Source: Atkinsonella hypoxylon (taxonomy: Eukaryota; Ascomycota; Sordariomycetes; Hypocreales; Clavicipitaceae). Taken from it: a stretch of DNA of 64,000 nt. Location of the stretch: the NCBI GenBank assembly GCA_000729835.1, contig JFHB01000156.1:1-64000 (forward strand). Direction: 5' to 3'. Positions 47,726 to 59,950 of the stretch are shown here, in pieces. Every line of letters starts with the position of its first letter. Positions within the stretch are counted from its first letter, which is position 1. The position numbers and the translations under genes were made by a program. The notes below the pieces were generated by a model, which was not told the origin of the DNA, ran no database searches, and saw nothing but the letters and a program-made list of their open reading frames with translations.

Positions 47726-49517
47726 ATGCTGCGACAAGTTACTGCGCGGCTGGGGCAGCGCATGCCGGTTAGGATGGGAATACGGATGTCTAGAGGATTC
47801 CTGAACAAGAGAGGAATGGCGACGGTCAAGGTAGAGGGAATCCAAAAGGTGTGTGTTCCATCCGCAGAGCATTGAAGATAAGTCACGACAGTTTACCGAG
47901 CAACACATGCTAAGCTGCGTCCATTGATCCCAGGAACCCACCGACCTCGACCAGATCACCACCCTGTCCAACGGCCTGCGCGTCGCATCCGAAGCGTTAC
48001 CGGGGTCGTTCGCCGGCATAGGCGTCTACATCGAAGCGGGATCACGCTTCGAATCGCCCTCCCTGCGTGGCGTCTCACACATCATGGACCGTCTGGCGTT
48101 CAAATCGACGTCCTCCCACACCGCGGACTCGATGCTCGAGCGGGTAGAAAACCTCGGCGGCAACATCCAGTGCGCTTCGTCCCGAGAATCCATGATGTAC
48201 CAGGCTGCTACGTTTCACAATGCCGTCCCAGCGACGGTCGGACTTTTGGCCGAGACGATCCGCGATGCCAACGTCACCAAGGATGAGGTCGCAGAGCAGA
48301 TTGAGACGGCCCGCTACGAAATCGCCGAGATATGGGGAAAGCCGGAGCTTATTCTGCCGGAATTGGTACACACGGCTGCTTTCAAGGATAACACGCTTGG
48401 GAATCCCCTGCTTTGTCCAGAGGAGCGCCTCGCGGAGATTGGAAGAGACACCGTCCTGCAGTACCGAGAGCAGTTTTATTGTCCTGAGAAAATGGTGCTC
48501 GCGTTTGCGGGCGTAGATCACAACACAGCCGTAGGGCTAGCAGAGCGGTTCTTCGGCGACATGAAAAGCCAACCGTTTTCCTCCACTGGTTCCGGAACCA
48601 GCGACAGCGAAGCCAGCCTAGCCGACGCCGACGCCAACCCCGCATCTTCACATTCTTCATCATCGTCTCGATCTCCTTCGCCCTCTTCAAATTTAATGTC
48701 CAGAATACCATTCTTCAAGAACATTTCCACGTCCGCCTCACGAAACGCATACGTCTCCACAGCGTTGACGACGCCGTCGCCGTCCCATTACACAGGGGGG
48801 TTCCTCTCCTTGCCGCCTCGACCCCCATCCCTGAACAGCACGAACTTCACCCACATCCACGTCGCGTTCGAGGGCCTCCCCGTTGGATCTGATGACATAT
48901 ACGCGCTGGCCACGCTACAGACTTTACTGGGCGGAGGTGGCTCCTTCTCTGCCGGCGGGCCAGGAAAGGGCATGTACTCACGGCTGTACACTAATGTCCT
49001 CAACCAATTCGGATGGGTCGAGTCATGCGTGTCTTTCAACCACTCTTATACCGACTCGGGCCTCTTCGGCATCTCGGCCTCTTGTCTCCCGGGCCACACG
49101 TCCGCCATGCTAGACGTTATATGTCAGGAACTACGAGCCCTGACTCTCGATAGCGGATTCTCACGTCTTCAAGAAGGCGAGATCTCTCGCGCCAAGAACC
49201 AGCTTCGCTCGAGTCTTCTCATGAACCTTGAGTCCAGGATGGTTGAGCTCGAGGACCTAGGGCGATCGGTCCAGGTGCACGGGCGCAAGGTTCCTGTGAG
49301 GGATATGTGCAGCAAGATTGCTGCTCTGACGGTCAAGGACCTCCGGCGAGTGGCCTCCATGATATTAGGGGGGTTGGTGCAGAATCCGGGACTGGGCAGC
49401 GGCGCACCGACAGTGGTCGTTCAGGAGGCGCAGGCGTATGGGCTGACGAGCCATAGCATGACGTGGGATCAGATTCAGGATCGCATCGATGGGTGGAAGT
49501 TGGGGAGGGGAGCGTGA
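47726..49517 (+). CDS. MAS2: Mitochondrial processing peptidase alpha subunit
   Basis: Exon 1 (47726-47848) and exon 2 (47934-49517) give 568 residues. The N-terminus MLRQVTARLGQRMPVRMGIRMSRGF is basic and amphipathic, a typical matrix-targeting presequence. The M16 fold follows (ITTLSNGLRVASEALPGSFAGIGVYIEAGSR). At the position of the catalytic HxxEH of the beta subunit the sequence is SHIMDRLAFKST, so the metal site is absent, as expected for the alpha subunit. The glycine-rich substrate-binding loop LLGGGGSFSAGGPGKGMYSR is at about residues 372-391. With the beta subunit it removes presequences in the matrix. An inserted Ser/Asp-rich segment (about residues 257-295) separates the two halves of the fold and varies in the family. 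Confidence 0.96.
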
Positions 49518-50160
49518 TCATCATAGATTGTAAATGGTCTGCTTTGCGGACGTGTATAATGCTGTATTATGAGGGTGATGTTTTGCGGCTGGATTGTCGA
49601 TGGCCGAGGTAGATGATGTTGATGGTCTTGCTCTGTTCAAAAGTAAGATGGAACAGATGCTTTTGATACCATGCTGCATTGTGAGATCGCAAATAGGCCA
49701 TATGCGCAGATGATGAGTATATACATGGCATTAGCTTGAGCAATTCAACAGACTATGGGTGAGATGATTGCTCGGGACCTTATGGGGACAACATGGTTAT
49801 GTCAAAATGTTACGTGGCTGTCAGATGGCGCCGCTCAGTTCTGTAATAACTAAACCGTGATTACTACGCTCGTCAGTCACAGTTGGAATTGGTCCTAGGA
49901 AATTTGAAACCCGTCATCTTTCAAGGCATATGGATAACCGTTACATGTATCATGCGACCTTCCACCACTGCTTCTACGAAATCCCAACTATCCTAACGCC
50001 ATCTATACAGGGCTCGGTAGAGTAGGCTTGAGTAAGACTGTCCCAGCATAGAGCAAGAGGTCTACAACAACCCAAATGCAAGTCAAAACAAGAGCTTCTG
50101 TATCGTGGGGAAAAAAAAAAAAAAAAAAAAAGAGCCACGACGAGACCACGGCAAGAAGAA
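49518..50160. other. Convergent 3' intergenic region
   Basis: Lies between the stops of the MPP alpha gene (plus) and the MIL1-like gene (minus). It has a poly(A) run of about 21 at 50110-50131. No gene is supported. Confidence 0.5.
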
Positions 50161-52977
50161 TTACAGCTTTGATCGTACCGCCTCAAGACGGTATTTCACA
50201 TCCTTCAACGCCTTATTCGACGGTTTCCAATCGTCAAACTGCCGTAACAATTCTTCTGTCTCGCTGCTCAATTCTGTCTTGACAAAGTCTTCCTCGAGAA
50301 TACCGCGCATAATCCACGGCAGAACGTATGGATTCGTAGATGCAAGGCCCTGTCGGGGTCCTATCTCGCAGGGAACCTGGTTGAGCGTCGAGGTTGTCTC
50401 AAGAGCATGCGATATGGCGAGGTCGTAAACTGCTGGGTCGAAGTAGAGACGCGAGTGGCCCTCACCCGAGTACAGTGATCCGGCTAGTGCGATGGACAGT
50501 TCGCGGACCAGGCCGTGATCGGTGACCCCGAGGTTTCGCAGTTTAAGGGCGAACCCGACGAGGTGCGCGATGAAATCAGGAGCGTGGACGCGTCCATCAA
50601 TGAAGACGGCGCGGTAAATATATGGGTGGCTAGCGGGAGAATACACAGCGGACTGTGTTTACGCGAACTACATGTTAGATTTTGACATGCTTTGAGGCAA
50701 GGACGTAGAATTAACTAAATGCAGCATACCTCCATTGGCACAAGTTGATCGTCGATGCTGCCGATAAACGTTACCCTAGCTCCGTAATCCAAGACGCGCT
50801 TTAAGGACGCCTCGAACCTCTGCGAATTGGCACTCTGGGGATTACCAAAGTCCCACAGTTCTGCGGCGGACCCCATGAGAATGCTCGATTTGTACTCTGG
50901 GAATGGACCTAGGGCAACACCTGCCATGGCACATACGCCGATTTTGGCGTTGGTGATGATACCGAGATCAATGAGTTTCTCCAACAGTATGATACTCACG
51001 GGTACGCCCTGTGAGTGGCACGCCATGATGATGAAATCAGCCTTGCGGATGTGGTCTATCCAGTTAAGCATGAGTTTCCACAGGTTATCGACGCGATCAC
51101 TGATTCTGCCCTCGCCCTCTAAGGCGACCTTTTCAATCTCGCAATCAGGGGAGCCGTGAGTATCGGTCCATCGGCGAATAGCCTCTGCGCACAGATTGGC
51201 GAACCGCAACGACGTTCCAGTGGGTTGGCCGATCATGGGCCGGAGATAAGTAGCAGGAAACAGCCCGTGTACGCCGATGGCAATGGCCTTGCGAATCTTA
51301 GGTGGGTCTTTTACCCTGAATACGTGGTTTGCTGGCTTTTGGGAAGTTCGCAGCAAGAGCTGGGTGATCTGCTGCAGAATTGATGGGTTATCCTTCATTT
51401 GATATGTACTAGCGAATGAGGGCAGCAACAGGTTTGGAGGATGCTTTGAGGCTGAAGCTGATTCTGCTATGGAGTTGCTCGATGAGTCAATTTTTGTTGC
51501 CGATGACGGTGGCTTTTGATCTTTTGTCGAAGATGGAGCAAGACCTTGGGATTCTTGAAAACTAGATGTCGCAGTCTGGGCAGAAGTCGATGCGTCTGAA
51601 TCACCACCCGCGTCCAACAACGGGGGGCGAACTCGTTTCTTTCGCCATGTCGACTTCCTTTGTGGCTGGACATCTTTCGATGATGTGTCCTGTTTCGAGT
51701 CACTAATGTGGTGGCCAGAAACGTCGCCTTCGTTCATCTTTTTTGGCCGTGCTTCGGACCTCTCTCCCATCACGGCCATCTCACCAGAATCCGAAGTCGA
51801 GTTATTCGGGCCAGTTTTACTGGGAGATGCCCTTGACCAAAATATCCACGTTGATCCTGCTTTTGGCGAGGCCACATTCTCTGATGTCTTGGAAGCAGTT
51901 GCTCTAACTGCGGGAGCATCTTGCAACACCACATCCCCTTGCGTGTTAGACGGATTTCCTTCCGCCTTGGTATGTTTCTCTGCATCGGACTTCTTCATCT
52001 TGGTATCGGTAGAGGACCAGAAACCAAACCAGGTTGATGATACAACAGGTGTACTGGGTGGGGGATCCCGGGGTATGGAGTCTACAGCTTCAACTTCAGC
52101 TGCGGGAGTAATAGGCCGATTATCAGATGACAGCTTAGCTGTGTCGTGATGCTGCGCAGGTTTCAATGTGTGTTGTTCTGATGTTACCGGTGCTTTAGAC
52201 CACCACCCAAGCCACCCTACCGGAGGTGCGGCAACTTGCTGAGCAGGCGACGAAGATTCAGGTGCTGTATTCTGTAGATTGTCCGTGCGCCCAGTGACGA
52301 TCGCGTCCGTGCTTTCTTCTGTAGTTTGTTGTGTTTCCGTTACACCTCTCATATCGTGGGGTTTGTCATTAGGAATGCCGTCGCTTCCAGCATCACCGGC
52401 ACTTATTCCGCCATTTTCATGAGCCTTAGACAATGATCTTGATCGCGAGCTGCTATAGATGCTCGCGGTATCGGCGGCATTCTTTTTGGATGAATCGAAA
52501 CGACTGAAATCCGGGGCCGCTGTGGATCGAACAGTTCCACCCAGGATGTTTTCACGTGCAACCGAAATTGATGCGGAGGCCTTCTTTGGTGTGTTGAGCC
52601 ACTGGCCATACCAGCTCTTGGCCTTACGGATCTGAGAGACAGAAATTATGGTGTTAGATGAGGGGAGATAATCCATTCCGGGTTGCCTCTTGTTCTTTCT
52701 TCCATACCTGTACCTGGTTTACCGAGTTGGAAAGGGCCGCAGAGTCGGAGTTTGCGGGCGTGGTTGGCGGCATTGGGGGGATGGGAAGCAACCGAAATGA
52801 TTGAGGATGCAGATGGAGGTTGACTGCAACAGGTTCTGAGACAACATGGTGGTGGGACAGATTAGGATTGGTGCTGCATGTCACCGTGGTTGTCTTGTCA
52901 TCGGAGCTAGAAGCGGGCTTGAGAATGAGCGAGAGCGCAGACGTGGACGTGGACGTGGTGGACGTGGAGTTGAACAT
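50161..52977 (-). CDS. Putative alpha/beta-hydrolase, MIL1 (YFL034W)-like lipase
   Basis: Exons 52977-52708, 52631-50730 and 50652-50161 give 887 residues; the joins read NQVQ-IRKAKSWYGQWL and LVPME-SAVYSPASHPYIY. The first 480 residues are Ser/Thr-rich with several short Trp-containing repeats (VGWLGWWSKAP, STWFGFWSSTD, STWIFWSRASP). The catalytic domain begins near KAIAIGVHGLFPATYLRPMIG. The nucleophile elbow is ACHSQGVPVS (Ser630), an acid candidate is in SIDDQLVPM (Asp717 or Asp718), and the His candidate is RVHAPDF (His747). This matches the fungal family of yeast Mil1, a putative lipase that binds the AP-1 clathrin adaptor. Substrate and adaptor binding here are inferred. The start is the first ATG of the open frame; the true N-terminus could be longer. 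Confidence 0.75.
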
Positions 52978-53969
52978 GGGGAGGGACTGGGTTTTGCTTG
53001 TGAACGCAGACGGTGGTGACGTAGTAAACACTCGCAGTTTGACTCCCCGCTTATTACCTACCTCCTCTGTGGCGGGATCGTTTATTACGGCCTCCTTGAC
53101 ATTGCAACGTAAAGCACATTAGATCTGCGACCGCATAGAAGACAATGCGGCCAGAGAAGAACAGAGACGAGGAAGATTAAGAGGAAAGGAGGGAAAAAAA
53201 AAAAAGGGAGGGGATGCTGTTTAAGGCACATGAGCATCACTGGCATACATGCATGCATATTGACAGCAGCGAAATGGGTAACTGGGCACAGAGCATTGGC
53301 AGATATGTCTAGTGGACTCAAGCAGCGCTCGTACAGCAGCTGAGCCACTGGAGCTTCACATGTTAGCCGCCACCAGCCAATGATTAGCACCAAAGCAGCA
53401 GGTGGATGGCGGCATTGGCCCGATGCTTGCTCGCTGTTGTCTCGTGCTGGGATTTGACGCTATAGATGTCAACTGGCACCTCTAGGTACCTACGCGCGGC
53501 AAGAGGGTTCCTGTTGGCGATCACGTACCTATAATCCCTCACAAGACACGTTCAAGGTTGTCACCGAAACTTTGCTAAGAGTGCCGTAATAATTTTAGGA
53601 TTTTAGGTCGTCTTGAGATTGATGATGAACTGAAAGTCTCCTGAATCGCCTACGCACGCAAGATCCGTTCGCTCCTTGTTGTGAGGGAATTCAATCTGCC
53701 AACACGCGTCTGCGCCACACACACACCCACTTTCTTACGCCACACAGGAAATGACAAAATACAGGACGGTTCCTGCCTTACGTCCGTATACTGTTCATCC
53801 CTTGGCCACAAGTCTCAGCTCGCTATTCGTTATCGGCTTATCGGCGACCCGCAAGGAAAAAAAAAAAAGATACCGAGCGCAAGTTTGCAGTTTTGCTGAA
53901 CAGGAATTTCTGAAGCTTGACATTGATGTTCAAAATTTGGCGTCGCGCTGCTCGTCGTTATTCCTCACA
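52978..53969. promoter_or_regulatory. Divergent promoter region of the MIL1-like gene and RRP5
   Basis: About 1 kb between two divergent ATG codons, with a TAGGTACCTA motif at 53482-53493 and a poly(A) tract at 53195-53205. No gene is supported within it. Confidence 0.45.
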
Positions 53970-56900
53970 ATGAGCAATCTCAAGCGCAAGGATGCCCCTG
54001 GAGGCCACCCTCCTGCAAAATCTGCTAGAAAATCCATAGAGGGTCGACCGTCCAAACTGGACACTCCATCAACGAACAAGGCCGCCAAGTCAGGCCAGCC
54101 ATCTAGCAAGACTGGCGAAATCAGCAACGAACGCCCCAAAGCCCCCGTCGTGTCCCTACTGAAAGGAGAAGAGCCAATATTTCCTCGAGGTGGTGGAAGT
54201 GTTCTCACGCCATTGGAGCAAAAGCAAATACAATTAGAAGCTAAAGCCGACGCTCGTCGCGAAGAAGAGTTTGAGACTACCGGCAGCAAGACACATAAAA
54301 AGCAGCAACAGAAGAAGAAAAGGCTCCCCTCAACAGGAGGCAAAATTGGTTTCGACAAGAAGGATACTGAGAATTCCGTCAAAGTTGAGAGTCTTAGCTT
54401 CAAGGTAGGCAACAAACTGCAAGACTGCATCTCATCACAGTCTTTAGACACACAACTAACATGACGACGTAGAAACTTGTCAAAGGCTCGCTCGTGCTCG
54501 GACAGATAACAAGAATCCACAAGTTGGACCTTGAAGTCGCGCTTCCCAACAATCTGATTGGCCATGTATCAATCGTCGCCGTGTCCGAACAACTGACAAA
54601 TCGATTGCAAGAGGATGCGGCACAGCAAGAGGATAACGACGAGGAACAGGAAGATGACGATGAACCTGATGTCGACTTGCAGTCCATGTTCTCGATTGGC
54701 CAGTATTTGCGCACATATGTCGTCTCAACTATGGATGAGTCAGTGGTAGGAAAACATAAGCGCAAGATTGAGCTATCGCTTCGACCCTCCGAGACCAACT
54801 CCGGTCTGAGTAAAGATGATGTCATCGTCCATAGCACTGTTATGGCTTCTGTTGTCAGCATCGAAGATCGCGGATGTGTCATGGATGTTGGAATTCCTGG
54901 TCTTCGCGCCTTCCTGCCTAACGCAGAAATCGATCCCACCATTGCTCAAAGCAGGCTTCAAGAAGGTGCTGTCTTCCTCTGCCATGTCACCAGCAAAGGC
55001 TCAAACGTAGCACAGCTATCTTTGATGCAGAACAAGATAGGCAAAGTCAGCAATGTACCTGCAGATGCTACTACGATCAACACATTCCTTCCAGGCACAA
55101 CAGCCAATGTCATAGTCACCAATACAGACAGACGCGGTCTCGCTGGCAAGGTCTTAGGCCATCTCGATGTCACAGCCGACCTGGTTCACTCTGGCGCAGG
55201 ACCTGACGACATTGACCTTCTGTCTGCCTACAAAATCGGGTCCAAAATTAAAGCCAGGATTATTTGCAACTTCCCTGCCGCAAAAGAACCCAAACTTGGC
55301 ATTTCCCTGCTTCCACATATCGCCTCGCTATCAGAGAAACACCCTGCCAAGGCGGACGGCCAGCTTCCCACTGAAGCGCTGCCAATATCGTCTTTAGTCG
55401 AAAAGTGCATCGTTAAGCACGTCGAGTCAAACATTGGTCTATTTGTTGATGTCGGTGTTCCGGGACTATCTGGATTTGTCCACATTTCCCGAGTCAAAGA
55501 CGGCAAAGTCGACTCGTTGTACAATGCCAGTGGACCTTACCAGGTTGGCTCGATCCACAAGGGACGTGTTATTGGATATAGTCAAATTGACGGTCTATTC
55601 TATCTGTCATTTGAGAAGAGCGTGCTGGAACAGCAGTACATTCGTCTCGAAGATGTCCCCGTTGGTGAAGTCATCACATGTGAGATCGAGAAGCTGGTCA
55701 TCAAAGAGGATGGAATCAATGGCTTGATCTTGAAGATTGCTGAAGGGATTACAGGTTTTGTGACTGAGCGTCATCTTGCGGATAGCAAACTGCAACATCC
55801 TGAGAAGAAATTCCGCGAGCACATGAAGGTCAAAGCACGAGTTTTGTCCAGCAATCCATCGAGGAAGCAGATTCGGCTCACGCTCAAGAAGACTCTCGTG
55901 AACTCGGACGCGCCAGTGATTCAATCTTACGAAGATGCCGTCATTGGCATGCAGACTCCCGGAACTATCATTAAACTTCAGTCAAATGGTGCTCACATTC
56001 AATTTTACGGCTCTTTAAAGGCTTTCTTGCCCATCTCCGAGATGAGCGAAGCCTATATTCGCGATCCTACCGAGCATTTCCGCATCGGTCAAGTTGTTAG
56101 CGTTCATATTCTAGATGTAGACCCCGAACAGCGCCGGATGATTGTTTCCTGTAAGGATCCTGGAGCTTTCGGCTTAGGCAAACAGACTGCACTCAGGAAC
56201 TTAAAATTAGGTGATCTAGTCACTGCAAAAGTCACCGAAAAAACTGAGGACCAGATCTTCGTCGAGCTTGCTGACTGCCAGCTCAAGGCTATCTTGCCGC
56301 TTGGACACCTCTGTGACAAATCCACGTCAAAAAATCAGTTCGCCATGAAACGTATTTCTGCTGGCCAAACACTGTCCAACCTCATGGTCCTGGATAAGAA
56401 TGAACAACGCAGAGCCGTTATACTAACTCGGAAACCAAGTCTAGTCTCTGCAGCCAAAGAAGGAAAACTGCTCACCACATTTGAAGAGGCCAAAGAAGGG
56501 CAAATAGTACCTGGTTTTGTCAGAAACATCACTCAAACCGCCGTTTTTGTAGAGTTTGCTGGTCGCCTGAACGCCCTCTTGCCTAAGTCTCGCCTTCCCT
56601 CGGAGGCTCAATCCAGGCCGGATTTCGGCATGCACAAATATCAATCTATTGAAGTCAAGTTAATTTCAGTGAATCAAGATCAGCGGCGTATTGTGGTAGC
56701 TCCCGCTTCTGGAGCCTCTGATGGCACAATGATTAAGCAGCCCAAAGAGCAAGCAGTCGTTTCAGAGGATGGTCTAGGCTTCGGCGCAATTACTATGGCA
56801 AGAATCACTTCCGTCAAAGACACTCAACTCAATGTCCAGCTTGTGGAAAGTCAGGTCCAGGGTCGAGTGGATGTGTCTCAGATTTTTGATAAATGGGAGG

Positions 56901-59487
56901 ATATCACGAACCCTAAGCAACCGCTCGACAAGTTCCGTAAGAAGCAGGAAATCAAGGTTAGGATCATTGGTATCCACGACGCCAAAGACCACCGATTCTT
57001 GCCCTTCTCCCATCGATCAGCTCATTCCGTCCTCGAATTGACCGCAAAGCGAAGCGACATCAAGTCGGAAAACCTGAGTCATCTTTCGATAGAGTCTCTC
57101 AACGTCGGCGACACCCACATCGCCTATGTGAACAATGTGACATCCCAGTATCTGTGGGTCAACCTGTCGCCAGATGTTAGAGGCCGAATTTCAGCAATGG
57201 AGGCGTCTGATGATATCTCTCTCCTCAACAATTTAGAGGCAAACTTCCCCGTTGGCTCAGCTCTGAAGGTCAGAGTCATATCTGTCGATGCGCAAAACAA
57301 CCATCTCGACTTGTCGGCGCGCTCTTCCGCTGGTTCACTGGGCATTGATTGGGCTTCGTTGAGGAAGAACATGGTTTTGCCCGGCAAAATCACCAAAGTG
57401 AACGAAAGGCAGGTTATGGTTAAGCTTAGTGAACTTGTATCTGGACCGGTCCATCTTCCTGACATGGCCGACAGCTATGATGACATCAACACCTTGAGCT
57501 ATAAGAAGAACCAGATTGTACGAGTGTCTGTTGTTGAAGTGGACGTAAATAATAAGAGGTTACGACTATCTATGCGCCCTTCCCGCATTATGAGCTCTAC
57601 TCTACCCGTCACAGATAAAGAAATTACAAGCTTGTCACAAATCTCCACGGGCGATGTGGTTCGTGGTTTTGTGAGGAACGTGTCAGACAAGGGTCTGTTT
57701 GTGCTTTTGGGCGGTCGTATCACTGCTATGGTCAAAATTTCCAACCTTTCTGATCGATTCTTGAAGGAGTGGAAAGATCAATTCCAGATCGATCACCTTG
57801 TCAAAGGCCGTGTCCTTTCCGTGGACGCTGCGCTCAACCAAGTCGAGCTCAGTCTGAAATCTTCGGTGGTAGACGAGGATTTCATCACACCAGTTACCTA
57901 CAACGATATTAAGAAGGGCCAGATCGTCACTGGCAAAGTCCGAAAGGTCGAGGAGTTTGGTGCTTTCATTCTCGTGGACAATTCGACAAATGTGAGTGGC
58001 CTGTGTCACCGTAGTCAAATGGCAGAAAATGTGGTCAAAGATGCTACAAAGCTTTACAAAGAGGGTGATATTGTGAAAGCTGTCGTCCTTGACGTCAAGG
58101 TCGCGGAACGGAAAATTAGCTTTGGTCTCAAACCTTCCCTGTTTGATGAAGATGTGGCTATGGATTCGGATGATTCGGATGCTGGTGTTGCCTTGAACGA
58201 CAATGCTCATGATCAAGATGAGGCGGACGAAAAGATAGATGACGAACAAAAAGCACTGTTGGAAACGCTACTGGCCAGCAACAGTGATGACGATTCCGAT
58301 AACAATGGCGAGGATGAGGATGAGGAACACGACAGCTCAGATGAGGAAATGGAGGATGCCCCGGTCAACAAGTCAAGTGCCTTAGGCGTTGGCAAAAAGA
58401 ACTCATGGTCAGAAGACCCATTTAATGAGGCAGAGCCTGAATCAGATGACGAGGAACATGATCAACGAGAAGATGACAAAAAGAAAAAGAAGCGAAGAAA
58501 GGCTGAGATCCAGACAGATCGCACTGCTGAACTGGACGCCCACGGTCCACAAACATCCAGCGACTACGAACGACTTCTACTGGGCCAGCCTGACTCATCT
58601 GAGCTGTGGATTGCATACATGGCTTTCCAGATGCAGGTGAGCGAATTGCCTAAGGCAAGAGATGTAGCAGAACGGGCGATCAAGAGCATCAACATACGAG
58701 AGGAAACCGAGAAGCTGAATATCTGGGTTGCCTACCTCAACTTGGAAGTTGCTTATGGAACGAAACAAACTGTCGAGGAGGTCTTCAAGAGAGCTTGTCA
58801 GTACAATGATGAGCAGGAAATTTATGAGCGATTGGCAAGCATCTATATTCAATCCGAAAAAATGAAGGTATTTCTAGGCACAGTTCCCATCACGATTCCC
58901 TTGAAACATGAAAGATGCTAACTGGGACTCAAAAGCTGGCTGATGAACTGTTCGAAACCATGCTGAAGAAATTTGGTTCCAAAGTCCCCAACGTGTGGAC
59001 AAACTATGCCCACTTCCTCTTCGTCACCATGGGCCAGCCACCCCGTGCGCGAGCCCTCCTTCCACAAGCCGTGCAACAACTTGACAAGCGCCATCATCAG
59101 AACATTGTCAGTCGCTTTGCAGCGCTGGAATTCCGCTCCCCGAAGGGCGAGCCTGAACGCGGTCGAACCATGTTCGAAGGCTTGCTGGCTGCGTATCCTA
59201 AGAAGGGAGACCTCTGGAGCCAGCTGCTAGACCTAGAAATGGGCGTTGCAGGGTCTGAGGCAGACCTGATTGCCATAAGAGATGTCTTTGAGCGTCGCAC
59301 TCGAGTGAAGGGCTTGAAGCCCCAGCAGGCGGAGAAATGGTTCCGAAGATGGGCGACATGGGAAGAAAAGCTGGATGCGAAGGGCAAAGACAGGGTCATG
59401 GCCAAGGCACAGGACTGGGCAGCGCTCTACAAAGCCAAGAAGGAGGCCGAGGCTGCCGCACAGGGAGATGGGGATTCAGAGGAATAG
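53970..59487 (+). CDS. RRP5: rRNA biogenesis protein RRP5 (S1-repeat and HAT-repeat protein)
   Basis: Exons 53970-54404, 54473-58867 and 58936-59487 join in frame to 1793 residues, the usual size. The N-terminus is basic and disordered (KKQQQKKKRLPS). About thirteen S1 RNA-binding repeats follow, for example LVKGSLVLGQITRIHKLDLEV, NIGLFVDVGVPGLSGFVHIS, GTIIKLQSNGAHIQFYGS, GDVVRGFVRNVSDKGLFVLL and GQIVTGKVRKVEEFGAFILV. An acidic linker (DDDSDNNGEDEDEEHDSSDEE) leads to a C-terminal HAT/TPR helical array (ERLLLGQPDSSELWIAYMAF, ARDVAERAIKSI, DELFETMLKKFG, VPNVWTNYAHFLF). RRP5 is nucleolar and is required for cleavages leading to both 18S rRNA (HAT part) and 5.8S rRNA (S1 part). The last intron splits the HAT region and has an AAAAG acceptor. 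Confidence 0.97.
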
Positions 59488-59950
59488 CCCGATGAGAGTT
59501 TGTGTGAAGTGGACTGTACATGGCAAAACAATACTTAGTGGTGCCGGGTTCGCACCAAGACATATTTTGAGGCTTCAATCCGTTCATAGGCAATGAATCT
59601 CACGATTATTAGACGCCCAAGGAGGCTAAATGATATAAGAGCAGGCCTAGACGAGAATTACTCATTTGCAAGGGTCAAATGGGGTTAATGGGTAAAACTA
59701 TTTTACCATATTTCTGCAATACACGGCCCTCAACTGCAACCAACAGCTAACTACCCGTCCACCGTCGGCAAGCCACCACTTGCCTAAAGCCAAGTAAAAA
59801 TAGGCACCCTTGAAGGCAAAACTATATCAAGTGCTTAAGTTCAAGGAGTTCAAGCTTCATTCCAACGTCCCAAATTTCAAACCCAAAAACCCAAACCCCC
59901 TATAAATAAATAAATAAAAAGAAAAGAAAAGAAAAGAAAATCATACGCAA
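59488..59950. other. Convergent 3' intergenic region
   Basis: Contains a small perfect hairpin at 59539-59557 (stem TGGTGC/GCACCA, 7-base loop) and GAAAA tandem repeats near 59920-59940. No gene is supported. Confidence 0.5.
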
